NCBI RefSeq assembly: GCF_022968795.1
Contig: NZ_JALJRB010000028.1
Coordinates: 1 to 63,701, forward strand
Reading direction: 5' to 3'
Length of the DNA: 63,701 bases
Source of the DNA: Desulfatitalea alkaliphila
GTDB lineage: Bacteria > Desulfobacterota > Desulfobacteria > Desulfobacterales > Desulfosarcinaceae
Shown here piece by piece: positions 8,333 to 16,571 of the stretch (its first letter is position 1; each line of letters starts with the position of its first letter). A program made the translations under genes and the position numbers. The notes under the pieces are model-generated. The model ran no database searches and was not told the DNA's origin. It worked only from the letters and a program-made list of their open reading frames with translations.

Positions 8333-10420
8333 CTATGCCCCTTCCATGATAACGGTGGCATCCACTGCTACGGGGGTGCCCTTGGTAATCAACAATGGAT
8401 TGATGTCGATCTGGGAGATCGACGGGCAGCGGGTGCCGATGTCGCCCAGGCGGACCAGCAGATCGGCCATGGCGACTTCATCCAGGGGCGGTTTGCCGCG
8501 GAAGCCGGTGAGCAGGCGGCGGTTGCGGATGGCACGAATCAGTTGGACGGCGGCCTGGTTGTCCAACGGGGCCAGTTCGAAGACAACATCCGGTTCCAGC
8601 TCGGCCAGGATACCGCCCAGGCCGAACATGACGCAGGGGCCGAACTGCGGGTCGCGCAAAAATCCGGCGATCAGTTCATAATCGCCGGTCACCTGCTGTT
8701 GGATCAGGACGCGGCCCCTATCGCCCACCTTGTCCCGCAGTTCGGTGTAGGCGCGATCCAGGTCGTGGGGAGCGCCGATGTTGAGTCGCACCAGGCCGCG
8801 CTCGCTTTTGTGAGCCTCTCCGGGCGCCAGACCTTTGAGCACGACGGGATAGCCGATGCGGCGGGCCAGGATGGCGGCCTCGGCGGACGAGTCGGTCAGA
8901 AACTCGGTCACCACCGGGATGTGGTGGGTGGCCAGCAGCATCTTGCTGTCGTACTCGTCCCAAATCCCGGGTTGGTGGATCGGCAAGGAGGGCGCCGCTG
9001 TGATTTGGGCAGGCGGGGTGTCGGCGCCGGGCGCGCTTTGGCGGTGGGCCTGATATCGGGCCACGGCCCGCAGGCATTGGCCGATGCGCAGGGCATCGTC
9101 GTGCACCGGAATGCCGGCCGCCCGGGCCTTGTCACGAAAGGTCCGGCTGCCTTCGCGCCGCCCCATGAGCCAGAACATCAGCACTTTCCCGTCCTTGCGG
9201 GCGCGGGCCTGCAAGTCCTGGAAGTCGGGCATGTCGGCTTCCAAACCGGCGACGAAGTGAATCACCAGGGCGTCCACCCCGGGGTCTGCCAAGGCGCCGC
9301 TGAACGCGCCTTGAAAGGCGACGCGGCGGCCGTTGCGGGCCACGGCGGGGAAAAGATCGATGGGGTTGGCCACCGGCATCCAGGGGGGGAAGATCTCGCC
9401 TACCTTGCGCCGGGTCTCTTCGGAGAGGTCGGCGATGGGAATACCGTTTATCTCCAGTGCGTCGCACATCAGGATGCCGGCGCCGCCGCTGAGGGTGAGA
9501 ATGGCCGTTCGGCCGGCCGGGTTCATGTGGGGAATCATGGAGAGGGTGTGGGCCATGTCCATCATCTGGAAGATACCCTCGGCCATGGTCACCCCGGCCT
9601 GAACGAGCACGCTGTTCAGCAGACGTGCGTTGCCGGCCAGACTGTAAGTGTGGCTCATGGCGGCCGTGGCGCCGGCCCGGCTCTGGCCGCCATTGAGCAG
9701 CACGATGGGCTTGGCCGCCTGGCGCGCCATGCGGGCGAAGCGTCGGCCGCGGGGCATCGATTCCAGGTAGAGGGCGACGACATCGGTCTGTTCGTCCTGG
9801 AGCAGATATTCGAGGATGTCACACTCGTCCACATCGGTCCGGTTGCCGATGGAACAGGCCTTGGCCACACCGATGCCCCGCCGGCCCAGCTCGGCCAGAA
9901 AAATGGCCGACATCATACCGCTCTGGACGATCAGGGAGATGCGCCCCGGCAGCAGTCCCTCCCGGCGGATGGCCGGATGCATGAAGGTGAAAAAGCGTTG
10001 ATTGGGAAGGTCCACCAGCCCCATGCAGTTGGGGCCCCAGAGCCGCATGCCGGCAGCGCGGGCGATGGTGTCGCAACGCGCCTGCAGGGCGATGCCCTCG
10101 GGGCCGGTTTCGGAGAAGCCGGCGCTTTCGATGATCACATGCAAAATGCCCTTGGCGGCACAGGCTTCCAGCACGCCGGGTACCGCCCCGGCCGGGACGA
10201 TGACGATGGCCAGGTCCACGGGGCCGTCGATCTCCGTGACGGCGGCGTAGCAGGTCAGGCCTTCGATCTCGTTGTAGTTGGAGTTGATGGGGTAGATGCC
10301 GCCCTGGAAGCCGTTGACGAGGTTCAGCACCACGTGATGCCCCAGGTTCTTGGTGCTCGCCCCGACCACGGCCACGCCGCGGGGGTTGAAAAAAGTGTCC
10401 ATGCTGCCATTGGGGTTCAC
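8333..10420 (-). CDS. ADP-forming acyl/acetate-CoA ligase (fused alpha-beta, NDP-forming)
   Basis: 695 aa. CoA-binding Rossmann domain (VAVVGAST at 17-23, WGPNCMG around 128-134), then succinyl-CoA-ligase-like domains, then an ATP-grasp domain in the last ~220 residues. The phosphorylated catalytic histidine is His257 in MSHTYSLAG, so the active site looks intact. The reaction is acyl-CoA + ADP + Pi to acid + CoA + ATP, or its reverse. The start is a GTG at 10420 with AAGGAGAG seven bases ahead; an ATG six codons later is the alternative. The GTG overlaps the stop of the DUF169 gene by four bases, indicating translational coupling. Confidence 0.88.
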   Translation of the reverse strand: MNPNGSMDTFFNPRGVAVVGASTKNLGHHVVLNLVNGFQGGIYPINSNYNEIEGLTCYAAVTEIDGPVDLAIVIVPAGAVPGVLEACAAKGILHVIIESAGFSETGPEGIALQARCDTIARAAGMRLWGPNCMGLVDLPNQRFFTFMHPAIRREGLLPGRISLIVQSGMMSAIFLAELGRRGIGVAKACSIGNRTDVDECDILEYLLQDEQTDVVALYLESMPRGRRFARMARQAAKPIVLLNGGQSRAGATAAMSHTYSLAGNARLLNSVLVQAGVTMAEGIFQMMDMAHTLSMIPHMNPAGRTAILTLSGGAGILMCDALEINGIPIADLSEETRRKVGEIFPPWMPVANPIDLFPAVARNGRRVAFQGAFSGALADPGVDALVIHFVAGLEADMPDFQDLQARARKDGKVLMFWLMGRREGSRTFRDKARAAGIPVHDDALRIGQCLRAVARYQAHRQSAPGADTPPAQITAAPSLPIHQPGIWDEYDSKMLLATHHIPVVTEFLTDSSAEAAILARRIGYPVVLKGLAPGEAHKSERGLVRLNIGAPHDLDRAYTELRDKVGDRGRVLIQQQVTGDYELIAGFLRDPQFGPCVMFGLGGILAELEPDVVFELAPLDNQAAVQLIRAIRNRRLLTGFRGKPPLDEVAMADLLVRLGDIGTRCPSISQIDINPLLITKGTPVAVDATVIMEGA

Positions 10421-11256
10421 TTGCCGCTCTCCTTTTTCGTCAGTGCGCGCAGTTGGCGCCAGGTGTTGCGCTCGATGAACGACCCGGCCACATTGGCCTC
10501 CATTTCCTGAAAGAGCCGATAGGGAACGGCGAAGCTGAGCACATCCTTTTTCAGGATGCGCTTGAGGGCCAGCCGTGCCGAGATGTCGTTGAGGCCCAAA
10601 ACGGCCCGGGGTTGCTCCCGCTGTGCTTCGGCAAAGGGGTGGATGCCGATGGACTGACAGCCGGCGGCATAAGGGAAGATCACGTTGTCGTTGGTCGGGC
10701 GGTGGTAGTTGGCCAGGATGGTCAGGCCGGCGATCTGATCCATGTCCCCGAGAAAAACCACCACCTCGGGGGACGGCGCGTCGGCGGCGATTTGTTCCAG
10801 GGGCTTGAACACCACGTAGGTTTCCGGATTGTCGACGATGGGCAGCTCATCGATGAACTGCCGCACCCGCTGGGGGGACTGCTGGTAGCGTTCGCCTTGC
10901 ATGAAGTCGTCATAAAAGTCTTCGCCGAAGTGGGGTTTGATCTGCTCCCCCACTTGCCGGCCGCTTTCCGACTGCGCGTTGCCGATGGAGAGAAAGTGGC
11001 AGAACCCATCTTCCCCGCCGGGAAAGTTTTTATACTGGTTGCCGAAACCCAGGCCCACGCCTCCGCCCCAGCAGCCGTAGGTGCTGCGGTCGAAGACGGC
11101 TTGGGCGCCTTGGGCGGCCGCCGCGGCCAGCATGAACATTACACAACCCCAGCGCCGTTCCTTGAACTGCCGGGCGTTTTCCGGTTTGTCGTTGGTGCGC
11201 ACAACGGCCACCGGTGCGAAAGACAATTCGAGGGCCGAATGGATTTGACTTTGCAT
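10417..11256 (-). CDS. DUF169 domain protein
   Basis: 279 aa. It matches the DUF169 pattern: PVAVV near the N-terminus, a conserved WGCVM segment, YGCWGGGVGLGFGNQY (the family's C-x-GG..LGF motif) and PEVVVFLGDMDQIAG. The function of DUF169 is unknown; members are common in anaerobes and archaea, and conserved cysteines suggest metal or cofactor binding. The ATG at 11256 has a perfect AGGAGG eight bases upstream, which decides the start against a longer reading. Its stop overlaps the start of the ADP-forming ligase, so the two should act on the same acyl-CoA pathway (inference). Confidence 0.82.
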   Translation of the reverse strand: MQSQIHSALELSFAPVAVVRTNDKPENARQFKERRWGCVMFMLAAAAAQGAQAVFDRSTYGCWGGGVGLGFGNQYKNFPGGEDGFCHFLSIGNAQSESGRQVGEQIKPHFGEDFYDDFMQGERYQQSPQRVRQFIDELPIVDNPETYVVFKPLEQIAADAPSPEVVVFLGDMDQIAGLTILANYHRPTNDNVIFPYAAGCQSIGIHPFAEAQREQPRAVLGLNDISARLALKRILKKDVLSFAVPYRLFQEMEANVAGSFIERNTWRQLRALTKKESGK

Positions 11257-11691
11257 ACTGAAAACCTCCTGTGGTTGTAGGCCGACGGCGTGGTTTGAAT
11301 CCGTTGAGTGTTGACCGCCATGGTGTTCATCTTGCTGTATGGTGGATGGATACAACGCAGGATTCAATTTACACCATCGGAGTGCGGATTACAATCATGG
11401 GGGAATGGCAATAGAATGTTTCGTTTGAATTTTGTTAACACTTAAATTACAGGAGGATGGATGCTGTCAAGGGATCGGATTGTACGGCATTGACGTACAT
11501 ATGTGCATATCAGGTGAACAGTGGGTCTCTTTCAAGGAAGAATTGCGCCCAACAGGCGGCTTTTACCCGAACAGCAGTGGATTCAAGACGACAGGTCCGT
11601 CGTTAGGGGCACACTTTCATCCTCTTCGGTCTTGGGGGCCTATGCCCGATGGTTTTGGTCGAGAGGGTGCCGGAGAGAAGAGATCGACCAT
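11257..11691. other. intergenic region without a supported gene
   Basis: Separates the DUF169 gene from the 3' end of the zinc-ribbon gene (both minus). An AT-richer part around 11400-11460 contains AGGAGG directly against an ATG, but the resulting ORFs are 10 and about 50 codons with no recognisable content. GGTCGA/TCGACC inverted repeats near 11660-11690 may be a weak terminator for the zinc-ribbon gene. Confidence 0.4.
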
Positions 11692-12930
11692 CTACATCCG
11701 GCGGGCATGGCTCAACAGGTTCTTGTTGATGGCCAGCAGCATGTCGCGGTGGATCCATTCGTGGTGGCCTTCTTCGAAGGGCAGGTAGACCAGGCGATAG
11801 CGGCGGGCCTTGATCTGCATGGTTTGCAGCACCTCTTCCAGACGCTTGCGCGGCCGCACGAAAACGGCCAGGAGCAGCTTTAGGCTTTCCACCGCCTCCT
11901 GAATCGACAGGTTGACGCCGTGGACGGTGGCGGACCGGGGTGGATAACCGGCGGTTTGTTCCGCGGCGGGCTGGGCAGCGGTGACATGGGCGCCGAAAGA
12001 GAGAAAGCGGTGGGGGCGGACCTTGAAGGCCGGGGTCCAGAAATAGAAGGGCTGTGTGTCCATGCCCGGCTGTGCCACCTTGGGCAGGTTGGCCACCCGG
12101 ATCAGATCGGCATAGCTTTTCAGGGCCACACCGGTCACATCGGCCTGGATGCGCCAGAAGGGCATGTAAACATTGTCTTGCGTTTCTCCTGCCACGAAAT
12201 GGGTGGGCAAGCGTTCCAGGCGACCTTTGCGGGCCCACCAGACCGTTTGGCAGTTGTCGCAGGTCAGGGCCAGGGCGTCGCTGGTGCCGTGCAGGTCCCA
12301 GCCGCATTGGGGGCAGAGCGTGGCAATAAAGTCGATGGGCCATTTAGGCGGCTCATGGTCGTCGAGAAAGGGCGCCACCCCTTCCGCCGAACCGGTGGGC
12401 ACCGGTTCGTTCAAAACGGCGTCCATCAACCGCTCTTTCAAATAAAAGGGGGCGTAGAGCAGACTGAGGGTTTCGCCGATTTGGGCCTGGTGAAGCACCG
12501 GCTTGCGTAGGTTGGCCCGGAAGCGTTGATTGAGTTCCGCGACAAGATCCGTTTTGGAAAGGCGCGGCTTGAGAAACACCCCTTCCGGGCGTCCGACGGC
12601 AAAGCGCAACTTCTGGGTCTGACTGCGAAACCCGAGATGCACGGGAAAGTGGTGGGTGGCGATGGCCTGGCGGGTGACATCGGCGAACCGTTTGTCCATG
12701 CCGCCCGGATAGCAGGAGAAGCACATTCCCTTGAAGCGCCAGTAGGGCACGTAAATCAATTCCGTTCCGGCCGGCGCGCGATCCGGTAACAGATAACGGA
12801 ACACCCCGGCGGGCGCATGCAGGTAGGACTTGACCCGACAGAACCCGCACTGCACCAACCGGTCGGTCTCGGTCAGCTCCGCCGGCGCACCGCATTGGGG
12901 GCACTGGTGCTCGATTTTGAAAGTCGTCAT
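11692..12930 (-). CDS. zinc-ribbon protein with four Y-x-P-[FY]-[WYE] motifs (unknown function)
   Basis: 412 aa, no membrane segment. Two CxxC..CxxC zinc ribbons: C10/C13 with C28/C31 and C206/C209 with C224/C227, which suggests an internally duplicated protein. A recurring motif appears four times: YVPYW (60-64), YAPFY (159-163), YMPFW (255-259) and YLPFE (382-386). I do not recognise a named family. The neighbour is a YdjI-like SPFH protein, 31 bp upstream on the same strand. In Bacillus subtilis the zinc-ribbon protein YdjG acts with YdjH and the SPFH-like YdjI to recruit PspA to membranes; a related membrane-stress role is plausible but is inference. Confidence 0.75.
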   Translation of the reverse strand: MTTFKIEHQCPQCGAPAELTETDRLVQCGFCRVKSYLHAPAGVFRYLLPDRAPAGTELIYVPYWRFKGMCFSCYPGGMDKRFADVTRQAIATHHFPVHLGFRSQTQKLRFAVGRPEGVFLKPRLSKTDLVAELNQRFRANLRKPVLHQAQIGETLSLLYAPFYLKERLMDAVLNEPVPTGSAEGVAPFLDDHEPPKWPIDFIATLCPQCGWDLHGTSDALALTCDNCQTVWWARKGRLERLPTHFVAGETQDNVYMPFWRIQADVTGVALKSYADLIRVANLPKVAQPGMDTQPFYFWTPAFKVRPHRFLSFGAHVTAAQPAAEQTAGYPPRSATVHGVNLSIQEAVESLKLLLAVFVRPRKRLEEVLQTMQIKARRYRLVYLPFEEGHHEWIHRDMLLAINKNLLSHARRM

Positions 12931-12961
12931 GCCGCTCCTGCGCGGAATTCAGTTGCCGGTA

Positions 12962-14101
12962 TCAATACTTCTCGCCGCACGCATTGCAGAATTTTGCGTC
13001 GGGCAGGTTTTCGGCGCCGCACTTGGCGCATATTTTGGGTTGCGGCTTCTCTTCCGCCTTGGCGCCGCAGCGGGAGCAGAAAAGGGCGCCGGGGGCCAGG
13101 TTCTTGCCGCACTGGGCGCATTGCTGGAACACCAGTTGCTGGTGGCCGCACATGGGGCAGAACTTGGCGTCCACGGGGATCGATTGTCGACACTCAGGGC
13201 ATTGGGCGTCGCCGGCCGGAGCCGCCGGTGCGGCGCCGGTGCGCCCCTGGGCCAGAGGGTGGGCGAAGTATTGGGCCAGCATGGCCGGCATCATCAGCCC
13301 CAGCCCGGCACCCATGCCTTGCGCCCCGGTTTCGCCCTCGGAAGCCTTTTCCATGGCCATGGCGGCTTTCATCTGCATCAACTTGTTCATGTCGTTGAAG
13401 ACGCCCATGCGGCTGCGGTCATCGATGGCCTGCTGTACCTCGGGCGGCGGGGTCACCGAATTGGTGTACAGATGGGTCAGGGCCAGACCGAAGTGGGAGA
13501 AGTCCTCCTGCAACCGGGCGGCCAGTCCCTCGGAAAACTCGTCGTACTGGGCGGGCAAATGAATCATCGAGTCGATGGTTTCGCCCATGTAGTCGTTGAA
13601 GCGCGAAACGATCACCCGGTTGAGATACTCTTCCACGGCCTCGGTGGTGAAGATGCCCTGGGTGCCCACCATGCGGTTGATGAACAGCACGGGCTGCACC
13701 ACCTGCATGTTGAACACGCCGAAGGCCCGCAGCCGGATCAACCCCAGCTCGCTGTCCTTGAAAGCCACGGGATCCCGGGTGCCCCACTTGAGGTTGGTGA
13801 ACACCTTCATGTTCACGAAATACATTTCGGCGCGCAGGGGGCTGGTCATGCCCCAGGGGATGCTGGCGATCTTGGTCAGGATGGGGATGTTGGCCGTGAT
13901 CAGGGTGTGGCGCCCCGGGCCGAAGGCCTCCACGGCCTTGCCTTTATAAAAGAAGACACCGACCTGGCTCTCGCGTACGGTCAGTTGGGCTCCGAACTTG
14001 ATTTCCCCCGATCCTTGTTCGGGCAGACGGTGCACCAGGGTTTGGCCCGAATCGTCGAACCACTCCAGAATTTCGAGGAAAACGCGATTGTTGGCTGTCA
14101 T
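12962..14101 (-). CDS. SPFH domain / virion-core-like (YdjI-type) protein with C-terminal zinc ribbons
   Basis: 379 aa. N-terminal SPFH/band-7-like domain of the YdjI type (about 1-250: V-G-V-F-F-Y-K-G-K, GPGRHTL and GTRDPV are visible). A Met/Gly/Ala-rich linker (about 255-300) follows, then six CxxC knuckles forming three zinc ribbons (CPECRQS..CPMCG, CAQCG..CSRCG, CAKCG..CNACG) to the C-terminus. A frame extension of 30 codons exists, but the ATG at 14101 has AAGGAG seven bases ahead. The family is thought to sit at the inner membrane face. It forms a two-gene minus-strand operon with the zinc-ribbon gene. Confidence 0.83.
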   Translation of the reverse strand: MTANNRVFLEILEWFDDSGQTLVHRLPEQGSGEIKFGAQLTVRESQVGVFFYKGKAVEAFGPGRHTLITANIPILTKIASIPWGMTSPLRAEMYFVNMKVFTNLKWGTRDPVAFKDSELGLIRLRAFGVFNMQVVQPVLFINRMVGTQGIFTTEAVEEYLNRVIVSRFNDYMGETIDSMIHLPAQYDEFSEGLAARLQEDFSHFGLALTHLYTNSVTPPPEVQQAIDDRSRMGVFNDMNKLMQMKAAMAMEKASEGETGAQGMGAGLGLMMPAMLAQYFAHPLAQGRTGAAPAAPAGDAQCPECRQSIPVDAKFCPMCGHQQLVFQQCAQCGKNLAPGALFCSRCGAKAEEKPQPKICAKCGAENLPDAKFCNACGEKY

Positions 14102-14394
14102 TGGCCGCTCCTTGTAATAGGGTGATGCAACCTTATCGGTCCTTGCAGGTAGGATCTTGAGGTCTCGGCGCCATTTTTCCGCGCAGACCATAGCCCATTT
14201 GGCGGATATAGGACAAGAGGGTGGTAAGGCGATATCGGGGGTTGGCCTTCCGGGCGGATCGTTCCTATATTGTTGCCATTGGCTTTTTGAACAGCAAATA
14301 CGATCCGGCGCCGGGGTCCAATGTCTTCAGCGGACCATTTTAGATCTTGAAGGTCCGGCGCCGGTTGGCTATGCCGACAAAAGGAGGATTCAAA

Positions 14395-14592
14395 ATGGCT
14401 AAAGTGATTGTGATCGACAGTGATGAGTGCATCGGCTGCGAGTCGTGCGTAGAGCTTTGCGCCGAGGTGTTCACTTTCAACGAAAACGAACAGAAAGCCG
14501 AGGTGATCTTGCCCGATGGCGGTTCCGCGGATTGTATCGAGGAGGCCATCGAAACCTGCCCGGTGGAGTGCATTCGTTGGGAAGAGCAATAA
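14395..14592 (+). CDS. single-cluster [4Fe-4S] ferredoxin
   Basis: 65 aa. The cluster ligands are in CIGCESC plus the distant CPVEC; two further cysteines (VELC and the DC before the C-terminal motif) fit the disulfide seen in Desulfovibrio-type monocluster ferredoxins. Acidic overall. It is a soluble low-potential electron carrier for anaerobic metabolism. The ATG at 14395 is preceded by AAAGGAGG, which decides against a longer N-terminus. The redox partner is unknown, and none is adjacent. A stable hairpin follows, so it is probably a monocistronic transcript. Confidence 0.93.
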   Translation: MAKVIVIDSDECIGCESCVELCAEVFTFNENEQKAEVILPDGGSADCIEEAIETCPVECIRWEEQ

Positions 14593-14618
14593 GGTCCCGT
14601 AACCATGAACCTTTGAAT

Positions 14619-14655
14619 CACGGTCCGGGGGGCATCCGGCCCTTTCCGGACCGTG
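14619..14655 (+). terminator. hairpin downstream of ferredoxin
   Basis: CACGGTCCGG (14619-14628) pairs perfectly with CCGGACCGTG (14646-14655). It is followed only by a weakly T-rich stretch (TATCCTTTG), so termination may be partial. It separates the ferredoxin from the exporter operon. Confidence 0.55.
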
Positions 14656-14742
14656 TATCCTTTGCCGCCGCTTTTCCTTTGCGCATGGAATACGCGCTGT
14701 GGTATTTTGCCCGCATCCTGACACAAAACAAAGGAGGCGAGG

Positions 14743-15894
14743 TTGCGACGTTTAGCGCGATGGGTCCTTCTGCTGCTGATGATCGCCGCCGCCATTTTCC
14801 TGATTTGGTGGACCACCCGTCCCGAACCGGTGGCGGTGGCGGTGCGGCAAGTGGATTTGGGGACTGTGGAGCGCACGGTGGCCAACACCCGTGCGGGGAC
14901 CATCAAGGCATGCCGCCGGGCCAAGCTGTCGCCCAGCGTGGGGGGGCAAATCGCCTATTTGCCCGTCCACAAGGGGGATCGGGTTGAACGGGATCAAGTG
15001 CTGCTGGAGTTGTGGAACGACGATCTCAAGGCCCAGGCCGTGCTGGCGGAGCGGGAGGCGGAAGCGGCGCAGAGCCGGGCCCGGGCCGCCTGCCTCAAGG
15101 CGGAGGTGGCGCAGCGCAATGCCGATCGCCTGGTGCAATTGCGCAAAGCCGACGTGGTCAGCGAAGAGCGTGTCGAAAACACGGTGGCCGAAGCCACCGC
15201 CCTGTCGGCCGAATGCGATGCGCGGCGCACCGAAACGCAGGTGCTGGCGGCCAAGGTGGCGGTGGCGCGCGCCAATATCGCGCGTACTCGCCTGACGGCC
15301 CCCTTTGACGGGGTGATCGCCGAAATCACCGGCGAGCTGTTCGAGTTCGTCACGCCTTCACCCATCGGCATCGCCACCCCGCCGGTGATCGACATCCTGG
15401 AAAACACCTGTTTTTACGTCGCTGCGCCCATCGACGAGGTGGACGCGGCCGGCATCGCCGTCGGCATGCCGGTGCGGCTGACCATCGACGCGTTTCGCGG
15501 TCAACGCTTCCAGGGGCGTGTGCAACGCATCGCCGACTATGTGCTGGATATCGAACGGCAAGCCCGCACGGTGGAGGTGGAGGCGGCCTTCGACCGGCCG
15601 GAGGACTTGGAACAGTTGTTGGCCGGTTACAGCGCCGACATCGAGGTGATCCTGGAGGTGCGCCGCGATGTGGTGCGGGTGCCCACCGAGGCGGTGTTGG
15701 AGGGGCGCCGGGTTTTCGTGTTCCGTGCCGATCCCGGACGGCTCGAGGCGCGGGAGGTCCGGACGGGTCTTTCCAATTGGGATTGGACCGAGGTGACGGC
15801 CGGCGTGTCGCCCGGCGAGTGGGTGGTGGTCAACGTGGATCACCCCGATGTGCGGGATCAGGCCGCCGCCCGGCGCTTGGAGGAGCGACCGTGA
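14743..15894 (+). CDS. periplasmic adaptor (MacA/HlyD-type membrane fusion protein)
   Basis: 383 aa. One N-terminal membrane anchor (VLLLLMIAAAIFLIWW), a lipoyl/barrel-sandwich region split by an alanine-rich coiled-coil hairpin (about 85-180), then beta-barrel and membrane-proximal domains. It links a MacB-type ABC transporter to the outer envelope. It begins with TTG at 14743, with GGAGGCGAGG ahead; no ATG is better placed. The stop overlaps the GTG of the ATPase by four bases. No TolC-like gene is in the window, so the outer-membrane partner must be elsewhere or absent. Confidence 0.87.
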   Translation: MRRLARWVLLLLMIAAAIFLIWWTTRPEPVAVAVRQVDLGTVERTVANTRAGTIKACRRAKLSPSVGGQIAYLPVHKGDRVERDQVLLELWNDDLKAQAVLAEREAEAAQSRARAACLKAEVAQRNADRLVQLRKADVVSEERVENTVAEATALSAECDARRTETQVLAAKVAVARANIARTRLTAPFDGVIAEITGELFEFVTPSPIGIATPPVIDILENTCFYVAAPIDEVDAAGIAVGMPVRLTIDAFRGQRFQGRVQRIADYVLDIERQARTVEVEAAFDRPEDLEQLLAGYSADIEVILEVRRDVVRVPTEAVLEGRRVFVFRADPGRLEAREVRTGLSNWDWTEVTAGVSPGEWVVVNVDHPDVRDQAAARRLEERP

Positions 15895-16571
15895 TCCGTT
15901 TGACGGCAATCGAGCGCGCTTTCACGGTCGGAGACGAGCGAGTCCATGCCCTGCGTCGGGTCAACCTGACCATTGCGACCGGCGAGTATCTGTCCATCAT
16001 GGGCCCTTCCGGGTCGGGCAAATCAACGCTGTTGAACATCTTGGGGCTGCTGGACCGGCCGGATGCCGGCACCTATTTATTGGAGGGGCGGGACACCACC
16101 GCCTTGAACGACCGCCAACAGGCCGCCCTGCGCCGCCATCAGATCGGTTTCATCTTTCAATTCTTTCACCTGGTGCCCCGCCTGACCGCCGCCGAGAATG
16201 TGGAACTGCCCATGACCTTGGCCGGCATCGCGCCGGCCGAGCGCAAAGCCCGGGTGGCCGCCGCCTTGGCGCGCCTGGGATTGACCGACCGCGCCCGTCA
16301 CCGTCCCGATCAACTCTCCGGCGGGCAGCGGCAACGGGTGGCCATCGCCCGGGCCACCATTTTGCGCCCGGCCCTGGTGTTGGCCGACGAACCCACCGGC
16401 AACCTGGATCGCGCCTCGGGCCAGGAGGTGATCCAGACCATCGAGGCCCTCAACCAGGAGGGCATGACGGTGGTCATGGTGACCCACGATCCGGAGTTGG
16501 GTGGGCGCACCCGGCGCCAGGTGCGCATGCAGGACGGCCGTATCGTGGAAGATTCGGGGGGTGGCGGATGA
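15891..16571 (+). CDS. ABC transporter ATPase, MacB/LolD type
   Basis: 226 aa. Walker A GPSGSGKST, Q-loop in FIFQFFHLVPRLTA, signature LSGGQRQRVAIARA, Walker B ALVLADEPTGNLD and H-loop VTHDPE: textbook LolD/MacB/FtsE subfamily. A GTG at 15891 with GGAGGAG ahead is used, overlapping the adaptor stop (GTGA). Its own stop overlaps the first permease start (ATGA). The chain of 4-bp overlaps shows tight translational coupling. Confidence 0.93.
   Translation: MIRLTAIERAFTVGDERVHALRRVNLTIATGEYLSIMGPSGSGKSTLLNILGLLDRPDAGTYLLEGRDTTALNDRQQAALRRHQIGFIFQFFHLVPRLTAAENVELPMTLAGIAPAERKARVAAALARLGLTDRARHRPDQLSGGQRQRVAIARATILRPALVLADEPTGNLDRASGQEVIQTIEALNQEGMTVVMVTHDPELGGRTRRQVRMQDGRIVEDSGGGG

Noticed and set aside
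8279-10510. Plus-strand ORF of 743 codons
   Set aside because: It lies antisense to the ADP-forming ligase with its recognisable domains. Composition is typical of a GC-rich shadow frame and it has no recognisable motif.
11432-11788. Plus-strand ORF in the DUF169/zinc-ribbon gap
   Set aside because: No good start context, no family resemblance, and it runs into the zinc-ribbon gene on the other strand.
15848-16567. Long upstream extension of the first MacB permease
   Set aside because: It reads the ATPase gene in the wrong frame; the ATG at 16568 overlapping the ATPase stop is the natural start.
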